Assembly: GCF_003171515.1 (NCBI RefSeq)
Contig: NC_089392.1
Span: 558,001 to 622,000 of the forward strand
Length of the DNA: 64,000 nt
DNA from: Pyrenophora tritici-repentis
Taxonomy: Eukaryota > Ascomycota > Dothideomycetes > Pleosporales > Pleosporaceae
Reading direction: 5' to 3'
The notes beneath the pieces were generated by a model. It ran no database searches, had not been told where the DNA came from, and saw only the letters and a list, made by a program, of their open reading frames with translations. The translations under genes were made by a program, and so were the position numbers. How positions within the stretch are numbered: position 1 is the stretch's first letter; every line of letters starts with the position of its first letter. Shown one piece after another: positions 20,886-31,651 of the stretch.

Positions 20886-22077
20886 ATGAAGGCAGGCCAG
20901 TGGGACCCGTAAGCACGCCCATCCTCCATACACCAAATACTTACTCATCAAAACACTAGCAAACAACAAAAAGTCGTCATAAACGATATCCCTAAGCCCT
21001 GCGAAAACCCAAATCAATTCCTCGTTAAAATCAAATCTGCCTCACTATGCCACTCAGACTTGATGATGCACATGCGGCCCCCAGACTACGCTGTGACCAT
21101 GGGTCACGAAGGCGTCGGCCACATTGTCTCTATGGGCACCTCCGCCGCCACCCACGGCTTCCGTGTCGGAGACGCCATCGGCTTCGGCTACTTCATCGAC
21201 TGCTGTTTCGAATGCGAAGGTTGCATGGTGCACAACATGCACTGCGAGACCGGGAACCAGAAACTGCAAGGTGTGGTTGTCGATGGCTATTTTGCAGAAT
21301 ATGCGGTTGTAGATTGGCAGAATGCTATCAAGTTGCCTGAGACGCTGGATATGAGTTGTACTGCGCCGCTGTTTTGTGCGGGGATTACGGCGTTTCATTC
21401 GGTGGATGGGTGTGAGTTGGAAGAGGGAGAGTGGTTGGCTGTCGTTGGCTGTGGGGGTTTGGGACAGTATGCTATTCAGTATGCTAAAGCGGTAAGTTGC
21501 TGTAATGAAGTTATATTGAGATTGGGGTGCTTGGTAGCTAATGTGAACGTAGATGGGGTATAAGACCATTGGTCTAGACATCAGCGACGCTCAACTCGAT
21601 ATGGCGAAAAAAGTCGGCGCAGACGCTGTCTTCAACTCTATGACGAACAAGAACTATGTGGAAGAGGTCAAGAAGCTCACGGGTGGAAAGGGATGTCATG
21701 CCGCTGCTGTTTACAGCGCTTCATACGCTGCATATGCTGGTGCGCCAGATGTCCTGCGTATAGGTGGCTTACTTATGGTTATTGGTATCACACCCAAGGG
21801 ACTCGATTTTGTGTCGACTCTCGATCTGGTGCTAGGTAAGTATCGCATCAAAGCTGATAGTACGGGGATCCCGCAGCGGATGAGGAAGGCGGTTGAGTTT
21901 ACTGGAAAGCATCGGTAGGTTTTTTGCCACAACTGATTTTCAGAAGAGAGATTGAAACTGATTATACGCAATAGGATCCAGCCGGAAGTTGAGCTTCGCA
22001 AGATTGAGGACTTGCCGCAAATGGTCGAGGATATGGAGAATGGGAAGGCGGATAAGAGGCAGGTGGTTGTATTTTGA
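20886..22077 (+). CDS. zinc-dependent alcohol dehydrogenase (MDR family)
   Basis: NAD(P)-dependent medium-chain dehydrogenase interconverting an alcohol and an aldehyde or ketone. Exons 20886..20908, 20960..21491, 21553..21914, 21975..22077 with introns of 51, 61 and 60 nt, 339 aa, standard for the family. Catalytic zinc ligands are seen in SLCHSD and GHEGVGHI; the structural zinc loop is ECEGC..HNMHC; the cofactor site is VGCGGLGQYAIQYAK. The splice at KA|MGYK in the Rossmann region follows the usual VIGLDIS strand. The first exon is short (23 nt) but in phase. Within the block it could oxidise the hydroxy acid made when a lactone is opened, or the starting alcohol. Confidence 0.93.
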
Positions 22078-23025
22078 GAGATTCATAACTCAAGAAATTG
22101 GTGCAACTATCACTGCACCATGATTTTCTTAAGACATTACTTAGAGACTTGCGATGTGTGATGTTTCAGTGACAAGTGGGAGCACAGTTTTGCCGATGAA
22201 TAGCCGACGTCATGGCGCGAGTGACCCCTGCTTCAACATCCAACTCAATCTCATGCGAGCTCCTTCCAACATCCTCCATCACAGCCATACATCCAGATAC
22301 ACGCAGACGAGCCCACCAAATATCTGGCCAAAAGTACAGCATACGCTGAGCCTGGCGGGAAAACGCCAGAATTGCTTCCGGTCTACCACGAATCAACCAT
22401 ACGTAAACGAGGAGCTAGAATGAATCGAGCTTTGCGGACACACCTCGGCCGCTTTTTGGGCAGTTCGGCTCACATTCCGACCTGGTGGCTAGGCCTTCGA
22501 ACTGGCGCCCTGAAAAGGTCATCTATGCGAAGCCCTGCATATGCCTACGGTGAATTTCCTGGTCTAGTAGCCCGAGCAAAGACAGCGGCTTCTCGACTAG
22601 CGTAACACCATGTGCCATCCCGCAAAGATACCCCTCCATGAGTTGAGGTCCATGGGGCTTGAGTAGCGTAGCAGAAAGTCGAGACGCGGTCTTTTCACAG
22701 TAGTCTAGCCAGACCTAAGGTTCTCAAAGCAAATGTGCTGAGGGATAGGTACCTGAGCACGCAGTAGGTAAAACGAGCGATCGTCCTCTAATACCGTAAA
22801 CAGCAGCGAGCAGATTCGAAGCATCCCGTGTCTCTACATCTAGAGCTCAGTCTCCACCGACTACGCTGGCCGGTGGACCCCACCTTCCTTGTCAGTATGT
22901 ATTCTGACCAACGAAGCGATAACGGTTTGTCTGTCGTCTGCGCGCGTAGGCCGTAAAAAAGAGTGGTCTAAAACCCCACCCGTTCCCATTCCTTTTGATC
23001 TCGAACAGTCCCATCTAGTGTAGCG
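22078..23025. other. intergenic region
   Basis: Two short frames (22154..22423 and 22372..22605) have no recognisable features. I see nothing else. It contains the promoter of the reductase that starts at 23026. Confidence 0.5.
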
Positions 23026-24275
23026 ATGTCGAAATCCGCTCTCGTGTTTGGCGCCTCAGGCGTTACTGGATGGTCATTCATCAATGAGATCCTATCCGAC
23101 TACCCTGCGAAGAATATATGGAAGCGCGCCCATGCCCTTAGCAACCGTCCCCTCTCGTTGTCTCAGTCGCAATGGCCCGAAGACCCTCGCCTGCACATGG
23201 TGTCTGGTATCGATCTACTCGCCCACGATCAAAAAACCGTGGAGAAGGAGATGCAGCAGAAGATCCCTGATATCAGCGAGGTGACGCATGTATACTACTT
23301 TGCGTACAAGGCAGGCATGGATGTGGTGAAGGAACAAGAAGAGGCATTGGTAATGTTCTCGAAGGCTGTAAAAGCTGTGGACAAGTTGTGTCCCAACTTG
23401 GAGTTCGTGGTGTTGCAGATTGGCACAAAATACTGTATGTTGCGGCTCTCAGTCTATATGCGCTCTACTAACTTCTTATAGATGGTTGCCACCTCAAAGC
23501 CTTGCTCCCATGGTACGACGAAGCCGCTCCCATAGGCACCACCGCACCGCCGCTACCCGAACCGCCTCATAAAGAGTCCAGTCCGCGCATACCAAGCCCA
23601 TTTGCCGAGGTGTTGTTCTACCATGTGCAAATGGACTTCATCGCCGACTACTCGAAAGACAAGAAGTGGAAGTACGTTGTCACTCTACCAGACCTGATTA
23701 TAGGTCTGGTACCGAATCAGAACTTTTATTCCTTGGCTACAACAGTGGGAATATACCTGAGTTTGTGGAAGGAAGTCCATGGAGAAGGCGCGGATTGTCC
23801 ATTCCCCGGAACAGAGAAAGTTTGGAAAGCGCTCAGCAATGACAGCAGCAGCGATATGATAGCCCGCCAGACAATCCATCTGACACTCTCACCCGATACA
23901 CCAAAGGGCGCTTTGTACAACGTGGCCGACAGCAAGACACCGAGTTCATATGTTGAGAAATGGCCCATTCTGTGTTCCTACTTTGGACTCAAGGCCACCG
24001 CTCCTCGGCCTGAGCCCATCGATATTCGGGGATTCATTGCCGATAACTTTGAGACTTGGACAAAGACCGAGGAGAAGTATGGACTGCAGAAAGGTCATGC
24101 GCAAAACGATAAGGCTTTGTTCTTGTCTGAGAAGCTACTTATGACCAAGTTCGATTTCGATCGGCACTTTGACATGAGTAAGATATACAGCACAGGCTTT
24201 ACAGAGGAGAGGGATACAGCGACCGCATGGTACAGCGTGTTTGATCGCATGAGGAAGGCCAAGATCATTCCGTAG
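23026..24275 (+). CDS. PRISE-like SDR (progesterone 5-beta-reductase / iridoid synthase-type enone reductase)
   Basis: Extended SDR related to plant PRISE enzymes, which reduce the C=C bond of enones (1,4-reduction) with NADPH. Exon 1 23026..23434, intron 23435..23481 (47 nt), exon 2 23482..24275, 400 aa. Seen: N-terminal nucleotide motif ALVFGASGVTGWSF, then NRPLSLSQ where the NADP-binding Arg of PRISE proteins lies, HVYYFAYK, IGTKYYGCHLK spanning the splice (the GTKHY-like catalytic region of the family), PFAEVLFYHVQMDFI, and PDLIIGLVP. In the context of two BVMOs a C=C reductase acting on a cyclic enone before ring oxidation would fit; that is inference. Other fungal members are annotated simply as NAD-dependent epimerases. 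Confidence 0.85.
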
Positions 24276-24378
24276 ATTTTTGCGACGGAGGTAGTCTCTT
24301 TGAGACTTTGCTTATTGGAGTAAATCGTTGAATTATTCAAACTATACACATCTGTGGTGATACGCTAATCCTCTAACT

Positions 24379-25896
24379 CTAGTAGGTCATATTGATCATA
24401 ATCGTCTTCGTTTCCGTAAACGCCCTAAGCGCATGAACACCACATTCCCTGCCCAAACCCGACTCCTTTGACCCACCAAACGGCGTCGTGGTAAACATCA
24501 TACTCACACAGTTGATGCCCACCATACCCGAGTCAAAGTCCGATGCCACCCGTAGCGCCTTGTTGATATCCTGTGTGAAGACACCGGCCATGAGCCCAAA
24601 GTTTGTATTGTTAGCCACCTTGACAATTTCCTCTTCCGTCTTGAAAGACTTGACAACCGAGACCGGACCAAAGATTTCTTCGCAATGGATTTCAGACGCG
24701 GGGTCTACATCTGTGAAGACGGTCGGCTCGATGTAGTACCCACTGGTGCCGATGCGTTTGCCTCCTATGGCGAGGGTACCTTGGCCTTGCTGGCCGCGCT
24801 CAATGAAGCCCTGGACGCGCTTGAATTGTGCTTCGTCGACGAGCGGACCAATGGTAGTAGTCTGTTCGTCTGGGTCACCAATTTCCTTTGCCTTTTCCTT
24901 CATGGCAGTCTTGTACTTTTCGATGAACTGGTCGTAGATACCTTCCTGGACGTAGACACGGCTAGCAGCGAAGCACACCTGGCCTGTGTTTGCAGTGATG
25001 GCGTTGGCCGTCCAGGTAACGGCGTTGTCGAGGTTAGCATCGTCGAAGACGACGGCGGGTGACTTGCCACCTAGCTCCAGGGTGACGCGCTTGAGGTTTG
25101 ATTTTGCGGCCATTTCTTGGATCTTCTTTCCTGTGGTGATACTCCCTGTAAAGCTCACTTTGCGGATTCGCATGTGGCTTGCGAGTAGGGCGCCGGTGCT
25201 GCCGTCGCCACTGAGGATCTGGAAGACTCCGGGTGGGAAGCCGGCTTCTTTGATGAGGGTACCGAGGGCTAGTGATGAGAAGGGTGTCTTTTCTGAGGGT
25301 TTGAGAATGAAGCAGTTGCCGGTTGCTAGAGCAGGTGCAGCTTTGAGACCAATGGTGCCGATAGGTCCGTTCCAAGGGACGATACCTGCTGTTACACCCA
25401 GAGGCTCGTTGCGCACGATCTTGAGGAAGCCGTCTTCTTGGGGCCATGACTCCCCGCCAAACTTGTCGATGAACCCGGCATTATATCTGAAAGTCTTTTT
25501 GCACTTTTAGTAACCACACCTCAGATAACCTAATACGTGGGTACATACCTCAGCACACAACCCAATCTCGAATGCCCCAAAAGCCGATGGTTGGCCCAGA
25601 GAGATTCTTGTCAGCTGTGCAATATCGTTTGCATGCTTCTCAATGAGATCCGCAAACTTGTTCATGATGCCTCTTCGTTGGTTGGCGCTCATCTTCTTCC
25701 AAGCTGGAAACGCCTTCTCTGCTGCGTCAACTGCAATGTCTACATCCTGCTCCCCTGCTGATGGTACATCGTCGGCCAATAGCTCTCCGTTCTTTGGGTT
25801 GTGAAGAGTGAGTTTCTTGGATGACTTAGCATCAACATATTCATTGTTGATGAAGAGCTGCTTGGGTAGGTTCTTTGCCGAGTATTCGAAACCCAT
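24379..25896 (-). CDS. aldehyde dehydrogenase (NAD(P)+)
   Basis: Oxidises an aldehyde to an acid. Exon 1 25896..25549, intron 25495..25548 (54 nt), exon 2 25494..24379, 487 aa, the usual length. Catalytic Cys is near residue 290 in NTGQVCFAASR; the general-base Glu is near 256 in LELGGKSP; substrate and cofactor segments VPWNGPIG and SFTGSITTGKKI are present. The acceptor GCAAAAAG|ACT was preferred over the nearby TTTCAG because only it keeps phase, and it restores the family motif TFRYNAG. The C-terminus (INMTY) carries no targeting signal. It is divergent from the SDR at 26808. In the block it could finish oxidation of an omega-hydroxy acid to a dicarboxylic acid. Confidence 0.95.
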
Positions 25897-26807
25897 GATG
25901 AATGAAAAATGAGAAGTATAGGATCAAGTAGAGAAAGAATAGTTACGGGATGAGTATGATATATATGTAAGTTTGTTTCATTTCAAGATGGTCTCTTCTG
26001 CTGTCTAAGCAGTCGCACCTCTTTACCAAGTCTCTCAACTGACTAGTCGGACGGTCGCTATAAGCCGGTAGCGGCCCCGTCCGGATGTGCAACTGCGACG
26101 CAAGCCACACGTAGCACTGCATGAACAAATATTGGCCTGTCCGCGTCATGATCCGTGAGTGTTTATGACTTGTGCTCTCGCGGTTTGTTTTCCGCCGTCT
26201 TCATTCTCTTTTGGTGGCGAGTCAGGTTATCCACTTTCCCCGCACCACACCGCGTCATGCGAAGATATGGCAACTCGCGGCTACTTTTCCTTGTAATTCG
26301 TATACTTTGTTAGAACTAATCGGTGGTCATCACCTAGTGCTCTATCCGGTATATTGTTCTCATTAGACCGGCAGCGGGTTCTTGTGGTGCCTGCTATCGT
26401 GAATAAAGAGATGTGATACTGCTAAGTATTAATGCACCTACGTACCTCCACATCTTTAAGCGGGGTTGTTTCAACCAGATAAGCTGAGCACATGATAAAG
26501 CATAACAACATAGACGTGAGAACCCCTTGAACAATGACATGTTAAGGCCTTCAAGCCACGATAACGGCCCGAGAAACATCATCCCCGGCCCCTCCATTAA
26601 TGACAATCGGTGCGGGGAAGTATTCCGAAAAATCAATCGCTCAGTCCTGGAGTCAATATCCTCGTTAAGTCTATCGGTGTATTCCGCCAGGTTAGCGACT
26701 TCGACAGCGTCTCTTGGTTGTGCGGAATATATTGAAGTTATTGTTCTGCTCTGAAACATCGTCACCGCCAAACGGAACGCTTCAACGAAGAGTTTATCAC
26801 CTCGAAT
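25897..26807. promoter_or_regulatory. divergent intergenic region, aldehyde dehydrogenase / SDR
   Basis: 911 bp between divergent starts. It includes a CGG/CCG-rich patch around 26047..26090, compatible with Zn2Cys6 binding but unproven. No supportable gene. Confidence 0.4.
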
Positions 26808-27707
26808 ATGCAAAAGAAGGTCGCCCTCATCACCGGCGGAGCATCTGGCATGGGCCTGGGAGTGGCAGAGGCTCTCTCATCCCACCCTACTGTCGATTGG
26901 GACGTTCACCTCTTCGATTTGAATAAAGAAGCTGGCCAAAAAGCATCGTCCGAGTTGAAGAACGCACATTTCCACGAGACCAGCGTCACAGACTATGACT
27001 CCCTGGTATCGGCCTTTGGGGCAATATGGAATACTCATCAGCGCATCGACTTCGTCTTTGCGAATGCCGGTATCGTGGAACGCGACAACTTTTACAAAAA
27101 GCATGACCTAGATGGTCCTCCACCCCCTCCGCCAAACCAACTGAGCGTGGACATCAACTTGAAAGGCGTGATCAACACCGCACACCTTGCTCTACACTAC
27201 TTCCGAAAATCTCTGGCTAAGAATGGGAGAGAAGGGTTAGACCCTGTACTTATCATGACGGCATCCTGCGGCGGCCTCTATCCTTCTGAGTTCTGCCCCA
27301 TGTATAGTGCCAGTAAAGCCGGCATCGTGAACTTCAACCGCGCCATCACGATGGCCTACCACCACGAAGGAATTCGTACCTTTGCAACCTGTCCTGGGAC
27401 TATCAAGACTCCCCTGTTGACGAACGAGGAATGGAAATCGTTTCCCGAAAGGTTCTTCACGCCACTAGAGTCACTGGTAGAAACTGTGGTAAAGCTTGTC
27501 GATGGGGGCGACATCAAAGACGCAAAAGGGGTAACGAAGATAAGGGATCAAAACTGGGGGTTGACAGTTGAGGTGAATGGGAGAAACTTCTATTTCAGAG
27601 ATGCTCCTGAGTTTTGCGATGAGAACATGAAGTCGATGATGGTGTCGACAGGTATGGCGTCGCAGTTGGCTAGGATTGAGGGGACTACGAGTGACTTGAA
27701 TATGTAG
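26808..27707 (+). CDS. short-chain dehydrogenase/reductase (15-PGDH-like)
   Basis: Classical SDR, NAD(H)-type, 299 aa in a single exon. Cofactor loop TGGASGMG at residues 10-17; acidic LFDLN at the end of beta-2 favours NAD+; ANAG follows; catalytic S153 (TASCGG), Y166 and K170 (YSASK). A proline run lies in the variable loop (PPPPPP near 104-109). It is divergent from the aldehyde dehydrogenase and followed by a convergent second SDR with a 32-bp gap between stop codons. It would oxidise a secondary alcohol to a ketone, the step needed before a Baeyer-Villiger oxidation. Substrate unknown. Confidence 0.93.
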   Translation: MQKKVALITGGASGMGLGVAEALSSHPTVDWDVHLFDLNKEAGQKASSELKNAHFHETSVTDYDSLVSAFGAIWNTHQRIDFVFANAGIVERDNFYKKHDLDGPPPPPPNQLSVDINLKGVINTAHLALHYFRKSLAKNGREGLDPVLIMTASCGGLYPSEFCPMYSASKAGIVNFNRAITMAYHHEGIRTFATCPGTIKTPLLTNEEWKSFPERFFTPLESLVETVVKLVDGGDIKDAKGVTKIRDQNWGLTVEVNGRNFYFRDAPEFCDENMKSMMVSTGMASQLARIEGTTSDLNM

Positions 27708-27739
27708 AACCTAGAGACCAGTAGAGTCTATGGAAATTT

Positions 27740-28686
27740 TTATATTTTCGAATGCCGCCCAGAAGCGAATCTCATCCCACCATCTACAGCAATGTCTTCG
27801 CCGTTGATGTATGCGCCCGCAGGACTGCACAAAAACACCATGACGCCCGCAATGTCTTCTGGCTCCCCTAACCGTTTTCTGGGATTACTATCCTCTAGTG
27901 TCTGTTGGCCACCCAGTATCTCAATCAGCCCATTTGCAAGCTTGGAAGGGAAGAAGCCGGGTGCAACGGTGTTCGTGGTGATGTTTCGAGGCCCAAGCTC
28001 GACGGCGAGCTGTCGGGACAGGTGATGTGCGGCAGCTTTTGAGATGCTATACATTATTGTACCATGTTCGCCGGCATGCGGAACTGTAGTGCCAGCAGTG
28101 GAGGAGACGACGATGATGCGGGACGGATCTTGACGCGTGCCGGCGCGTTCGAGGAGAGGCGCGAACCTATTTGAGTCAAGGAGTACCCGGTGAGACTCGG
28201 CATACCTCATACTTACAGCCTTGCCAGATTGAAAACACCGCGAACATTCAGGTCCAATACCTTCTTGCTCGACCAATCTGGTGTTGAATCAAATGGTCCT
28301 CCCCACGTCGCCCCGGCATTGCAAACCAAGATATCTAATGAATCCTCAGTCTCCTGTACTTTCTTCACTAATCTCTCTATATCTTCTGTATCTGCGACAT
28401 TTGCTGCGATGCCGACTGCGATGCCGGAAACGGGTAGTCTGTTGAGTTTCTCGATGGCCTGATCGATGCCCTGCTCTCCTTCAGCCTTGCGTGCAGATAT
28501 GAAGACCTTCTTCGCGCCAGCAAGAAGAAAGCCCGTAGCTGTATGAAGGCCGAGACCTCTGGAGCCTGCACGTAACAAGTAAGACTAGGGTTGATAGAGC
28601 TGTCGCTGCGCAAACCTACCACCAGTTACCAGCGCGACTTTGCCATCGAGACGAAACATGCGGTTAAAATCCTTGAGTTCGGACAT
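27740..28686 (-). CDS. short-chain dehydrogenase/reductase (classical, SDR of the FabG/gluconate-dehydrogenase type)
   Basis: Exons 28686..28620, 28565..28217, 28166..27740 with introns of 54 and 50 nt, 280 aa. The cofactor loop TGGSRGLG is split by the first intron; FISARK after beta-2 suggests NADP(H); NAG in LVCNAGATWGG; catalytic S in VVSSTAG and YSISK. It ends with the classical C-terminal IAVDGGM loop plus a short tail. It is distinct from the neighbouring convergent SDR in cofactor loop and length, so not a recent tandem copy. The gene is divergent from the CoA ligase at 29159 over 472 bp. Confidence 0.93.
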
Positions 28687-29158
28687 GATGGCCAATCTCC
28701 TTTGAGAATGAGTAGGCTATCAGACAATCGGTGAGGACAGTTATGGCAATGCGGCATCTTGACTACTACATAAGCGCGTCGCGTACTTGGATGGTAACAT
28801 AAGTCTGTGTTGCCAGTAGCTACAGTTAACCTCGGCAACCAATCTTAGATTTACCGGTATGTCGAGTAAGTTGCGCCTAGATTTAGTCCCACATAGCTCA
28901 GGCAGGACACTCCCGCACTCTCCGACTCGTCCGAGGTCGACAAATCGCGTCTGAGCGACCCCGCGAAACGGTCCTTGTCTACCAGACTATACCGTAATAG
29001 GATAGCCACGGCATTACCACCTCTTGAACCGGCTGATGGATGACTGCAGACGTCTTGCAATAAACGAAAATTCGCTCTGCTCTCGTGTTTTTCTCGTCAA
29101 CATCTTCGGTTTTGCGTGATTTACCACTCAAGTTCTGGATATCGATTTGAAATTCAAC
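28687..29158. promoter_or_regulatory. shared divergent promoter, SDR / CoA ligase
   Basis: 472 bp between two divergent cluster genes. It contains closely spaced TCCGA copies near 28919..28934 (TCTCCGACTCGTCCGAGG), which could be half-sites for a Zn2Cys6 factor; unproven. Confidence 0.45.
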
Positions 29159-30961
29159 ATGCCTGTATCCTCCCCGTTCCCGGATCTCGATATCCCGAAA
29201 TGCAACTTGCTGCATCATCTATTTCCCAAGGGAAAGCTCTTGTCAGATAAGCCAATATGGGTTGATTCAAAGAAGCCCGAACTATACCTCACGCAGCGGA
29301 CATCGCTGCAATGGACAAAAAGACTGGCGATGGGACTGGATCGCATTGGGAGCAAACGTGGAGAGGCTATTATGCTTTGCACGCCAAATCACATCTTTCT
29401 TCCTATAGCCTATCTCGGAATTGTAGGCTCTGGGCGTGTGTTCAGCGGTGCTAATCCAGCCAATACAGTTCCGGGTACGTAATTGGTACATGCAATCAAT
29501 CTATTGAGCTAACAATACCTAGAGATTGTACATCAGATTTCAGACAGCAAAGCAAATTTTGTGCTCGCACACCCGGCGTATATACAATCAGCCATGACAG
29601 CAGCCAAAGCTGCGGGCATTCCCGATGGGAACGTTTTTCTCTTCTCGGACGAGCTATGTGCGCCAGTGGAAGGCTGCAGAGACTGGAGAGACTTCCTACC
29701 TTCTCTTGCCGAAGCCGAAGAATATGAGTTTCCAGCATTATCTGAACACGAAGCAACAAAACAACCAGCGACGGTCAACTACTCGTCTGGTACTACAGGA
29801 ATGCCCAAGGGTGTCGCGGTTAGCCATTATAACTTAATTGCGAATCTTGAACAAACCATCGTCATGAAATACGCCAAAAAGCCCTGGACCGCTCAAACCC
29901 GGCCTAGGGAGACATGGGCAGGCTTCTTACCACTGTACCATGCCTATGGCCAACAATACACCATAAGCATGGCACTGAAGCTAGAGATCACTTGCTACGT
30001 TATGCCGAAGTTCGAATTCGAAGAGTTCCTGCGACTTGTTGAGACGTACGAAGTAACACATCTGCATCTTGCGCCACCTGTCATGGTCATGCTCAGCAAA
30101 AGACCGGAGACTGCCAAGTACAATCTCAATAGTGTGACTGATATCTTGAGCGGCGCCGCGCCTTTGTCCAAGGAACTCCAGAACGAAATCAGCAGCAAGC
30201 TGGGATGTGAGGTTATACAAGGCTATGGTATGACGGAGGTCACTTGCGGAATTTTGCTGATGCCGGGTGGTACCATAGACGAGTAAGTCAGGCTCAGCGG
30301 TTATCTGATTACTTCTAACACACAGTAGCTCCGGATGCGTGGGTCAGCTATTTCCAAACACCAAAGCTATGCTTCTCGACGAACAAGGCAATGAAGTGCC
30401 CGATGGCCAACCAGGCGAACTCCACGTCCGTGGCCCGAACGTCTGCTTGGGATACTGGCGCAACCCAAAGGCGACGAAAGAAGCATTTACGGCAGATGGC
30501 TGGTTGAAAACAGGTGACGTGGCTGTGGTAAAGAATGGGTGGTTTTGGATTGTCGATCGAAAGAAGGTAAGTAATGGTCGTACCGCCATTACAATTGGAA
30601 CAGAGCTGACAAAACCTAGGAACTGATCAAGGTCAATGCCTTACAAGTCGCCCCTGCCGAGCTCGAAGCCGCGCTCCTTGAGTTCAATCCTATTGCCGAT
30701 GCAGCTGCTGTTGGTATCACACTTGATAACCAAGAGTGGCCGCGCGCATATGTTGTACTCAAGGATGAGTACAAGGGAAAGACGACCGCGGAGGATATTC
30801 ATGGTCACATGAAGGCTAGGGTCTCGAAACACAAACAGCTCGTAGGAGGTATTGTGTTTGTGGATGAGGTGCCGAAGTTGCAGTCTGGAAAGATCAAGAG
30901 GAAGTTGATGAGGGAGTGGGCGAAGAAGGATGCTGAGAAGATGAACAGAGCGAAGCTGTAG
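29159..30961 (+). CDS. 4-coumarate-CoA ligase-like acyl-CoA synthetase with PTS1
   Basis: ANL-superfamily enzyme that activates a carboxylic acid to its CoA thioester through an adenylate. Exons 29159..29474, 29523..30282, 30326..30566, 30620..30961 with introns of 48, 43 and 53 nt, 552 aa. Motifs: P-loop-like YSSGTTGMPKGV, GYGMTEVT, the hinge region TGDVAVV..VDRKKELIK (spanning intron 3), and the catalytic Lys in LQSGKIKRKL. The C-terminal tripeptide AKL is a peroxisomal targeting signal type 1. The start is the ATG at 29159, giving the family's short N-terminus. It is divergent from the SDR at 28686. It probably feeds the acid product of the block into peroxisomal beta-oxidation. Confidence 0.93.
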
Positions 30962-31651
30962 ACAATGTTGGTCTACGTTATACCAGAACCGGCGATAAGA
31001 GCTAATTTCCAACGCATTGTCCAGCGTACATGGATAGTTGATGTTCATCTCGCTGCCTTTACCAAGCACATGAACATATCTAGACAAGACTTATCAGTAG
31101 CGTATTAATGTACTTGTGAAATGAATCACATTCAGTGGTTGCTGTCCGCCGTCATGTGACTGCTGATTTGCGGAACTGCGCCGCGTAAACTCTTCCGCAA
31201 CCCCTCAATGGACGCACGTCCTTGACACCAACCACACAAGCACAAACTCCCAACAGAGTCATGCATGCTGAACTCTCTGATGCAGCCACATATTGGATCG
31301 ACCCCGGCATGTTCTGTCTGCCCGGCTAGCGAACCAGCGAAAATGGGGCCTAAAGTGTCCCGCATGTCCTGCACCAACCGGCGTGCAAGGAGGTCAGCGA
31401 TGTATCGAGACACCCGAGACGCGGCTAAGCACTCCAGAAGTGTGAGATGGCCTGGGCGTAATGGTGTGGTGCTTCAGCCATATGCGTTGGTACCACATGC
31501 CCTTTAAGCTTGCATCTGCTGTTTCCCAAATGTAGTCCAGACTGCTCTTCACCGTGTTCTTCGTTATCTTCATCTCGACTTCCATCCACGGCTACCAAAG
31601 ACCAAAGACAGTGAACGAGACACGTCCGTACATTTGTCACCTATCGCGACA
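30962..31651. other. intergenic region upstream of the first BVMO
   Basis: No supportable gene. Holds the BVMO promoter. Confidence 0.5.

Noticed and set aside
22154..22605. Two overlapping short plus-strand frames
   Set aside because: No domain, signal peptide or usable splice sites; start contexts are poor.
26808..28686. The two neighbouring SDRs as a tandem duplication
   Set aside because: They differ in length, intron content, cofactor loop (TGGASGMG against TGGSRGLG) and active-site surroundings.
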